A DNA stretch of 5,237 bases from an uncultured Collinsella sp. (GTDB lineage: Bacteria; Actinomycetota; Coriobacteriia; Coriobacteriales; Coriobacteriaceae), in assembly GCA_937989795.1 (NCBI GenBank), contig CALKBB010000055.1, forward strand, positions 1 through 5,237, written 5' to 3'. The notes beneath the pieces were generated by a model. It saw nothing but the letters and a program-made list of their open reading frames with translations. It made no database searches and had not been told where the DNA came from. The position numbers and the translations under genes were made by a program. Shown piece after piece: positions 1 to 4,841 of this stretch (its first letter is position 1; every line of letters starts with the position of its first letter).

Positions 1-785
1 GCTCGGAGGAGCTGTCCGTCGGCGGGACGGACAATGTGGACAGCAGCGTGTTCGCGCCGTTTGACTACGTGGCGCTCGGCCACCTGCACGGCGCGCAGCA
101 GATCGGCGAAACGCGGCTTGCCAAAGAGATCGCGACCGTAGGAGTTAACGTTCTGTCCCAGCAGCGTAATCTCGCGCACGCCCTGGCGCACGAGCCCGGT
201 CACCTCATCGACAATCTCCTCGAAGGGACGACTCTTCTCGCGACCACGGACGTACGGCACGATGCAGTACGTGCAAAAGTTGTTACAACCCGTCATGATG
301 GGCACCCAAGCGTGATACTGCGTCTCGCGATGCCACGGCATACTCATGGCGTCGGTATCCTCATGCTCATTCGTACGGATATGGCGCTTGCCATCCATAA
401 ACGCCTCGGCGATAAGCTCGGCCACGTGCGCAATAGAATGGGTGCCAAAAATGACGTTGACGTTATCGACGTTGGTGAGCAAGCCCTCACCATCGCGCTG
501 GGCGATGCAGCCGCCCACGGCGACCACGCGTTTACCCGAAGGCGAAGGAGGAAGGCTCTTGCAGGAATTGCACTGACCATACAGGCGTGTATCAGCAGCC
601 TCGCGCACACAGCACGTCATGAACACGACAATATCGGCATGCTCGGGATCGAGCGCCATAAGACAGCCACACGAATCAAGCAAGCCACTCACGCGCTCGG
701 AGTCGTGCTGGTTCATCTGGCAGCCGAATGTGCGGATAAAATAGGTTTTACCGGCAAGAATATCGCGTACGAAACGCTGGTCCAT
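1..785 (-). CDS. miaB: tRNA-2-methylthio-N6-dimethylallyladenosine synthase MiaB, 5' part (recognisable only from 785 down to 87)
   Basis: MiaB is a radical-SAM methylthiotransferase that adds the ms2 group to i6A37 of tRNAs reading UNN codons. Visible are the N-terminal UPF0004 domain (residues about 14-115; FGCQMN with Cys22, TCCVRE with Cys58, GGCIAQ with Cys93, the ligands of the auxiliary Fe-S cluster) and the start of the radical-SAM domain with CxxxCxxC (Cys167, Cys171, Cys174 in TGCNNFCTYC), then LLGQNVNSYGRD. Homology runs to about residue 233 (RFADLLRAV, ending at 87). The rest of the radical-SAM barrel and the TRAM domain (family about 440-450 residues) are absent: the frame stays open to the window edge but encodes unrelated residues, being antisense to an sbcD fragment. 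As it stands the protein would be inactive. The ATG at 785 is preceded by AGGA at 9 nt. It lies 65 nt downstream of spoVS on the same strand, without an obvious terminator between. Family assignment is very sure. Confidence 0.9.
   Translation of the reverse strand, partial: MDQRFVRDILAGKTYFIRTFGCQMNQHDSERVSGLLDSCGCLMALDPEHADIVVFMTCCVREAADTRLYGQCNSCKSLPPSPSGKRVVAVGGCIAQRDGEGLLTNVDNVNVIFGTHSIAHVAELIAEAFMDGKRHIRTNEHEDTDAMSMPWHRETQYHAWVPIMTGCNNFCTYCIVPYVRGREKSRPFEEIVDEVTGLVRQGVREITLLGQNVNSYGRDLFGKPRFADLLRAVQVAERHVVKRREHAAVHIVRPADGQLLR
3..107 (+). pseudogene. sbcD: Internal fragment of exonuclease SbcCD subunit D (SbcD), cut at a junction
   Basis: Reading plus-strand codons from position 3 gives about 35 residues that look like the middle of a Gram-positive/actinobacterial SbcD: SVGGTDNVD, then DYVALGHLHG. 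The GHLH motif (codons about 78-89) is the conserved metal-binding GHxH of calcineurin-like phosphoesterases. SbcD is the nuclease subunit of the SbcCD (Mre11-Rad50-like) complex that opens hairpins and trims DNA ends. Family members normally continue after this motif with a sequence of the type YxGSPLKYSFSE; here similarity ends after about codon 105-107 and the following bases are antisense to miaB. The fragment enters from the window edge, so its 5' part may exist outside. It is either a gene broken by rearrangement or a mis-joined piece of assembly. Identity as SbcD is fairly sure; whether the junction is real is not. Confidence 0.7.
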
Positions 786-850
786 GAGCTTACATCCTAA
801 CGATGGTATCGACGGGGCGCATAGGTGCTACAAGCGTGCAGATAGCTCGT

Positions 851-1168
851 TTACGCAACAGGTTTAACGTCGTCCATAACGGCGTTATCCATAGCAGCCC
901 GATTAATCTGGTGAACGTAGATAGAGAGACGGATTGCCGAGCGCGACTCCCCGTTAATGAGAATGTCGGAAAACACCGGCGCGCAGGATACATCAAAGCC
1001 GGTCGGAATCAGAAAGCCGCGCGCAATGGCAACGGCCTTGATGGCCTGGTTGACGGCACCGGCACCGACGCATTGAATGTTGACGGGGACGCCATCTTTG
1101 ACCATGCCGGCAATGGCACCGGCAACGGACGCGGGCGATGATTTGCTTGATACCTTCAGGCAATCCAT
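851..1168 (-). CDS. spoVS: Stage V sporulation protein S (SpoVS), Alba-like small protein
   Basis: A 105-residue protein close to Bacillus SpoVS (86 residues) over its first about 83 residues: LKVSSKSSPASVAGAIAG, GAGAVNQAIKAVAIARGF, DILINGESRSAIRLSI. SpoVS is a small Alba-like, possibly nucleic-acid-binding protein; in B. subtilis it affects sporulation and septation, but its biochemical role is not settled. Here it has an extra C-terminal tail of about 20 residues (from about HQINRAAMDN) lacking in B. subtilis. The ATG at 1168 is chosen because AGGAG sits 7 nt upstream and the protein then begins MDCLKVSSKSSP, aligning with the family start; an in-frame TTG at 1207 would add 13 residues without homology. 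It lies 74 nt after the GHKL ATPase gene and 65 nt before miaB, all in one direction. Identity is very sure. Its role outside spore-formers is unknown; RNA or DNA binding is inference from the Alba-like fold. Confidence 0.93.
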   Translation of the reverse strand: MDCLKVSSKSSPASVAGAIAGMVKDGVPVNIQCVGAGAVNQAIKAVAIARGFLIPTGFDVSCAPVFSDILINGESRSAIRLSIYVHQINRAAMDNAVMDDVKPVA

Positions 1169-1184
1169 GAAGAAACTCCTGCGT

Positions 1185-1201
1185 TTAAAAGTACGTTTTA
1201 A
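1185..1201. repeat. AT-rich inverted repeat in front of the spoVS ribosome-binding site
   Basis: Arms TTAAAA and TTTTAA are perfect reverse complements around a 5-base centre. The palindrome ends 5 bases before the AGGAG of spoVS, so it lies in the leader if transcription starts upstream. It could be an operator or a weak A-U hairpin near the ribosome-binding site, or chance in the only AT-rich stretch of this gap. Confidence 0.3.
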
Positions 1202-1209
1202 CTGCAATA

Positions 1210-1238
1210 ACTGTATCGTACCGAGCGGACTCGGTAAA
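1210..1238 (-). promoter_or_regulatory. Possible weak sigma70-type promoter for spoVS (and miaB)
   Basis: On the minus strand TTTACC (1238-1233; 4 of 6 to TTGACA) is followed after 17 bases by TACAGT (1215-1210; 4 of 6 to TATAAT), about 42 bases before the spoVS start. A 7-bp inverted repeat (TACCGAG/CTCGGTA, 1219-1236) overlaps the -35 and spacer. The match is weak; read-through from the rny promoter is the alternative. Confidence 0.25.
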
Positions 1239-1242
1239 GATT

Positions 1243-2328
1243 TTATTCCTCTTTGGCAAGATCGAACGTCACCGTGATGCGATCACGCGAAACGCGAATC
1301 TTAGGGTCGCCGCACAGATTGAGGTAATACCGGGCAGCGAGGTCGTTAAAGTCACGCTCGACCGCACGCGAAAATTGCGCCATATCATCCTTGGCGATAC
1401 GAAGGCCTCGACGGTCCTTGGCAAGATCGACGGGAGCCGGCGCATGCGAGGTGGAATCGCGCTCGCGCAGCAGACGCGCGGTCACGCCGCGAACGGGCTT
1501 AATCTGTCCCGACAGAATACGGTGGGCAGTGCGCTCGGACATCTCGAGACCCAGCCCGGAGCAGATCCGGATAAAGTCCTCGGCATCAGAGGCAAGGCCC
1601 AAACGATCGATAACCGGAAGCTCGTACTCGTCATCGATAAAGAGCAGGCGCGACGTATCGAGACGACTCGAGGCCTGAGCATACAGGGTCGCAGCAATCT
1701 CGGACGGAGAGCCCAGATACACATCGCAGCAACGTAGCTCCTCAAGGGCAAACTCACAGGCTGCGCGAATGATGTTGTGGGGGCCGCGAGCACATACATA
1801 GTGGCCGTCTTCGTCATTAACTGCCTGAGGCCAGCTCGACTGATCGGCGCGCTCACCCAAGCGATCGGTAGCAACGCACACCTTAAACGCGGAGCCCAAA
1901 TCGACGCCAGATGTAACAACGCGTGCCTCATCCGTGTTCTGCTTGATAGAGAACAGCGCCATACCACGACCGTGAACACCCCAACGGTCCATTTTCATGC
2001 TCTCGAGCTTGGAGGTGACGCGGGCATCGAAGATACGCTCCTGCATATCCTGCGGCACACCCGAACCGTTATCCAGGAAGAGGAGGGTGCGAACACCCTC
2101 CTCCTTGGTCGTGGCAAGATAGACCTTATCGGCTCCGGCATCGCGAGCATTACGCAGCATCTCGATGACAATGTCCTCTACATGCTGAATGTCATGCTTG
2201 GCCTGACGGCGCTCGGCCTCCGAAACGCGAAGGCGGACATACCCCTCGCCAAGGTTTTCCTCGACGCGAAGGTTGCCCTCCCCCGACATCGACGCGATAA
2301 ATGAGATGAGCTCGTTCGCGTCGCTCAT
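1243..2328 (-). CDS. GHKL-fold (HATPase_c) ATP-binding protein of unknown function
   Basis: A 361-residue protein with a Bergerat (GHKL) ATP-binding fold in its N-terminal half, as in Hsp90, gyrase B, MutL and histidine kinases. The N box is EMLRNARDAGAD (residues 56-67, with Glu56 a candidate catalytic base and Asn60 for Mg). The G1 box is LDNGSGVP (85-92) and the G2 box GVHGRGMAL (117-125); SGVDLGSAF (140-148) closes the pocket. No DHp histidine box, receiver or membrane segment is visible, so a histidine kinase is unlikely. It is also too short, and its C-terminal half too different, for MutL or GyrB. Residues about 185-361 match nothing I recognise; 245-290 (ending SGQIKPVRGVTARLL) is helical-looking and could bind nucleic acid, but this is a guess. 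The ATG at 2328 comes one base after the rny stop with no clear Shine-Dalgarno, pointing to translational coupling and a joint role with RNase Y. Gene and fold are sure; function is unknown. Confidence 0.85.
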   Translation of the reverse strand: MSDANELISFIASMSGEGNLRVEENLGEGYVRLRVSEAERRQAKHDIQHVEDIVIEMLRNARDAGADKVYLATTKEEGVRTLLFLDNGSGVPQDMQERIFDARVTSKLESMKMDRWGVHGRGMALFSIKQNTDEARVVTSGVDLGSAFKVCVATDRLGERADQSSWPQAVNDEDGHYVCARGPHNIIRAACEFALEELRCCDVYLGSPSEIAATLYAQASSRLDTSRLLFIDDEYELPVIDRLGLASDAEDFIRICSGLGLEMSERTAHRILSGQIKPVRGVTARLLRERDSTSHAPAPVDLAKDRRGLRIAKDDMAQFSRAVERDFNDLAARYYLNLCGDPKIRVSRDRITVTFDLAKEE

Positions 2329-2329
2329 G

Positions 2330-3880
2330 TTATTTAGCGATATCGACAGCGCGGCTCTCGCGAATCACGACGACGCGCACCTGACCGGGATACTCCATCT
2401 CTTCCTCGATCTGATGGGCGATATCGTGCGCAAGCACCGTGGACTGGGCATCGGAGATCTTGTCAGGCTGAACCATGACATGAACCTCGCGACCGGCCTG
2501 CATGGCATAGGTACGCTCGACGCCGTCATGAGAGTTGGCGATCTCCTCGAGCTTCTCAAGACGCTTGATGTAGTTCTCGGCCGACTCGCGGCGGGCACCG
2601 GGACGAGAAGCGGAAACGGCATCGGCAGCCTGGACCAGAACGTCGAGCACCGTGTTGGGGTCGACATCGGCATGATGGGCCTCGATCGCGTGGACGATGA
2701 CGGGCTTCTCACCATAACGGCGGGCAAGCTCGGCGCCAATGACAGCATGCGGACCCTCAACGTCATGGTCGATGGCCTTGCCCAGGTCATGCAGAAGACC
2801 GGCGCGCTTGGCGGTCACTACATCCAGACCAAGCTCGGAAGCCATAACGCCGCACAGGTCGGAGACCTCAAGCGAGTGCTGCAGCACGTTCTGACCGAAC
2901 GAGGTGCGGTAGCGCAAAGCGCCCAGGGTCTTGACGATCTCGGGATGCAGGTCGTGGATACCGGTATCAAAGGCGGCTTGCTCGCCAGCCTCGCGCACAC
3001 GCTGCTGAACCAAGTCCGCGGCCTTGTGATACATCTCCTCGATGCGGGCGGGATGAATACGGCCGTCGGCAATAAGGTTCTCGAGCGCAACGCGGGCGGT
3101 CTCACGACGGACCGGGTCGAAGCTCGAAAGAACGACGGTCTCGGGCGTATCGTCGATCACGAGGTTGACACCGGAAACCTGCTCGAAGGTGCGGATGTTG
3201 CGACCCTCGCGACCGATGATGCGACCCTTGAGGTCATCGGAGGGAATGTGCACGGAAGTAACGGTGACCTCGGCGGTATGGTCGGCGGCGCAACGCTGAA
3301 TCGCCAAGGAGAGAATCTCCTGAGCGGTCTTGTGGCACTCGGCGCGGACCTGCTGCTCGGACTCGCGGATGATGGTGGCCGCCTCGTGGGTAACCTCGCC
3401 GCGGACCTTGTCGAGCAGCTCCTTGTGAGCGTCCTCGCGCGTAAGGTCGGCAATACGCTCAAGCTCGGAAGTCTGCTTGGCGCAGAGCTCCTCAAGCTCG
3501 CGAGAGCGCTTCTCGACCTGACCGGCCTGGCTGGACAGCTGGTGCTCACGCTTGTCGAGAGCGTCGTTTCGGCGATCGAGCGATTCCTCGCGCTGCATCA
3601 CGCGATTTTCGAGCGTGCGAATCTCGCTCTTACGCTGCTTGTCCTCGGCCTCGGCGGCCTGCTTGTTCTTGATGATCTCTTCCTTAGCCTCGAGCAGAGC
3701 CTCTTTTTTGAGGGTCTCGGCCTGACGCTTAGCATCACCGATCAGGGACTCTGCCTGCGCGTGTGCCGACTGAATCTTTTCGTCGGCCTCGTGAAGACTA
3801 CCCTGCTTGGCGGTGCGCATGTAGGCAATGGCGGCGATGGCACCCAAAACGAGGCCAACGAGCGCTGCAATGATAGGCAT
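2330..3880 (-). CDS. rny: Ribonuclease Y
   Basis: RNase Y is the membrane-anchored endoribonuclease that starts decay and processing of many mRNAs in bacteria lacking RNase E. The 516-residue protein has the usual length and order: an N-terminal membrane helix (about residues 2-21), a long charged coiled coil (about 25-195), a KH RNA-binding domain with GRIIGREGRN (219-228), and an HD phosphohydrolase domain with QHSLEV (His335), LLHDLGK (His364-Asp365), EAHHAD (402-403) and Asp421 in QAADAVSASRPGARRE. All catalytic residues appear present. The ATG at 3880 is preferred: AGGAG lies 5 nt before it, whereas the in-frame GTG at 3886 overlaps that Shine-Dalgarno. It has its own promoter at about 4047-4075 and a structured leader. 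Its stop is one base before the GHKL ATPase start. In-frame TTA, CTA and TCA codons are entirely absent, which leaves a very long antisense frame open. Identity is essentially certain. Confidence 0.97.
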   Translation of the reverse strand: MPIIAALVGLVLGAIAAIAYMRTAKQGSLHEADEKIQSAHAQAESLIGDAKRQAETLKKEALLEAKEEIIKNKQAAEAEDKQRKSEIRTLENRVMQREESLDRRNDALDKREHQLSSQAGQVEKRSRELEELCAKQTSELERIADLTREDAHKELLDKVRGEVTHEAATIIRESEQQVRAECHKTAQEILSLAIQRCAADHTAEVTVTSVHIPSDDLKGRIIGREGRNIRTFEQVSGVNLVIDDTPETVVLSSFDPVRRETARVALENLIADGRIHPARIEEMYHKAADLVQQRVREAGEQAAFDTGIHDLHPEIVKTLGALRYRTSFGQNVLQHSLEVSDLCGVMASELGLDVVTAKRAGLLHDLGKAIDHDVEGPHAVIGAELARRYGEKPVIVHAIEAHHADVDPNTVLDVLVQAADAVSASRPGARRESAENYIKRLEKLEEIANSHDGVERTYAMQAGREVHVMVQPDKISDAQSTVLAHDIAHQIEEEMEYPGQVRVVVIRESRAVDIAK

Positions 3881-3895
3881 GCTCACTCCTTTTTA
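3881..3895 (-). promoter_or_regulatory. Ribosome-binding site that decides the rny start
   Basis: Minus-strand AAAAAGGAG is followed by TGAGC and then ATG (3880-3878). The spacing suits the ATG, while the GTG two codons upstream shares its G with the Shine-Dalgarno itself and cannot use it. This places the start of RNase Y at 3880, giving 516 rather than 518 residues. Confidence 0.8.
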
Positions 3896-3915
3896 TGGAT
3901 TCGTTACACAGCAAA

Positions 3916-3941
3916 GCGAACCGTCCTTACGAACGGCTCGC
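3916..3941 (-). promoter_or_regulatory. GUAA-capped stem-loop in the rny 5' leader
   Basis: The minus-strand RNA can fold into an 11-bp stem (arms 3941-3931 and 3926-3916) with a GUAA tetraloop of GNRA type. Nine pairs are Watson-Crick and two are G-U; on the plus strand the two G-U pairs would be A-C mismatches, so the structure belongs to the minus-strand transcript. It ends about 35 nt before the rny start, upstream of the Shine-Dalgarno. The bases after it (CTTTGCTG) are not a good terminator tract. It may be a regulatory or stability element, or a landing pad for autoregulation, as the rne leader is for RNase E in E. coli; the function is inferred. Confidence 0.55.
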
Positions 3942-3991
3942 GACATTTGAGTAATATGGGCGCAGCTTATGCGGGTCGGATACAGATAAAC

Positions 3992-4017
3992 ATATAAACA
4001 AACTCATCACAGATGAG
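3992..4017 (-). promoter_or_regulatory. Small leader hairpin followed by a T-rich tract
   Basis: On the minus strand CTCATC (4017-4012) and GATGAG (4008-4003) form a 6-bp stem, extendable by one G-U pair, with a 3-base loop. It is followed by a T-rich run (TTTGTTTATAT). It sits about 25 nt after the predicted transcription start. Its form is like a weak attenuator or pause site, but the stem is short and AT-containing. Confidence 0.3.
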
Positions 4018-4046
4018 CACATATCACAAAGCAAATGACAGTGATT

Positions 4047-4075
4047 ATCCTACGTTGAACCGCAACAACTGTCAA
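4047..4075 (-). promoter_or_regulatory. Sigma70-type promoter for rny
   Basis: On the minus strand a perfect -35 TTGACA (4075-4070) is followed after exactly 17 bases by TAGGAT (4052-4047, 4 of 6). Transcription would start near 4040, giving a leader of about 160 nt before the rny ATG. It lies in the gap after recX and is the best promoter in the window. It could drive rny, the GHKL ATPase and, by read-through, spoVS and miaB. Confidence 0.72.
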
Positions 4076-4097
4076 ATAAACGCACCCGGCACGGCGC
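4074..4097 (-). terminator. Possible weak terminator of recA-recX
   Basis: Downstream of the recX stop the minus strand has GCGCC and GGTGC arms (5 bp, one G-U) around a 6-base loop (4097-4082), then GTTTATTT. The tract runs into the -35 of the rny promoter. Its position between recX and a promoter fits a terminator, but the stem is short and the tract interrupted, so termination may be partial. Confidence 0.35.
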
Positions 4098-4137
4098 CAA
4101 TCAAGCGGTGAACGGCAGGGGCGTAACAGGTGCACGC

Positions 4138-4830
4138 TTACACGGCGCACTCCTCGCTTAAGGCATCGAGGCGTGCCTTAACGGCATCAGAGGCGATGTG
4201 ATACGAAAAACCTTTACCCATCAAAAACCTGACGAGCTTTTCGAATGCGCGCGCCTCGGGAACGCGACGTTTAGCGAGCAAGGCCGAAGCGCGGGCCAAG
4301 TCATCATCCACGGCAAAATATGCCTCGGGATACCCGGGGATATCGTCAAGCACAACATGACGACGCTTGAGCTCAACCTCGATCTTGCGCTGTCCCCAGC
4401 CGCGACGCTTACGCTCTTCAATAAAGTACGAACAAAAGCGGTTCTCATCCAAAAATCGATACTCGGTCGCTCGAGCAACCGCAAAATTAATCGCAGGCTG
4501 TCGAAAGCCATAGCGCGCCAACTTATCGCGTACCTCGCCCGTGGCATGATCGCGGCGCGAAAGCATCTCGGTCACCATGGTGAGCGCACATTTACGTTCG
4601 ATAAGCTGCACCGCCTCGCGAAAGTCATCCCAATCACAGGGAAGATCGGGGCGGTTTTTGACATACAGCCGCGCGACCCGCACGGGAATCCAAATGGACC
4701 GCTCAAAACCGCCCTCAAGCTCACAATCGATATGTGCGCAAGGCTTTTTGGACGCATACCCGCTCGAGAACGAGGAGGCCGCCTTCTTATCGGGAAAGAC
4801 GACCGTGGCCTCGGTCACCGTATACGACAT
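4138..4830 (-). CDS. recX: RecX family regulatory protein
   Basis: RecX binds the RecA filament and modulates (usually inhibits) its recombinase and coprotease activity. The 230-residue protein carries the three-helix RecX repeats: ALTMVTEMLSRRDHATGEV with KLARYGF (82-109), YRFLDENRFCSYFIEERKRRGWGQRKI (124-150) with LKRRHV (154-159), and a C-terminal repeat with RFLMGKGFSYHIASDAV (201-217). About 80 residues precede the repeats (with FERSIWIPVRVARLYVKNRPD), an extension shared with longer RecX proteins. The ATG at 4830 lies 11 bases after the recA stop with no good Shine-Dalgarno, suggesting translation coupled to recA, in keeping with the family's usual recA partnership. Expression should follow recA; a weak terminator candidate follows. 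The family is confidently identified; biochemical detail in this organism is inferred. Confidence 0.92.
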   Translation of the reverse strand: MSYTVTEATVVFPDKKAASSFSSGYASKKPCAHIDCELEGGFERSIWIPVRVARLYVKNRPDLPCDWDDFREAVQLIERKCALTMVTEMLSRRDHATGEVRDKLARYGFRQPAINFAVARATEYRFLDENRFCSYFIEERKRRGWGQRKIEVELKRRHVVLDDIPGYPEAYFAVDDDLARASALLAKRRVPEARAFEKLVRFLMGKGFSYHIASDAVKARLDALSEECAV

Positions 4831-4841
4831 GAGCGTAACCG

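Noticed and set aside
36..800. 254-codon plus-strand frame starting in the SbcD fragment
   Set aside because: Only the first codons (to about 107) are real SbcD. The rest is antisense of miaB in codon register and open only because miaB avoids TTA, CTA and TCA.
1169..1207. Longer spoVS start at the TTG at 1207
   Set aside because: The 13 added residues have no homology, while the ATG at 1168 has AGGAG at 7 nt and aligns with the family start.
1219..1236. 7-bp inverted repeat TACCGAG/CTCGGTA as an intrinsic terminator after the GHKL ATPase
   Set aside because: On the minus strand it is followed by CGATACAG, not a T tract, so it lacks the form of a Rho-independent terminator.
1777..2304. 175-codon plus-strand frame
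   Set aside because: Antisense shadow of the GHKL ATPase in codon register; no recognisable domain or ribosome-binding site.
3916..3941. Repeated CGAAC/GTTCG-like bases as a LexA (SOS) box
   Set aside because: The half-sites do not have the spacing or orientation of a Gram-positive SOS box and are explained by the RNA stem-loop.
2273..3997. 574-codon open frame on the plus strand
   Set aside because: It lies in antisense register over RNase Y, whose domains and catalytic motifs are intact. The composition is low-complexity hydrophobic, as expected for antisense of charged coiled-coil codons, and no family is recognisable.
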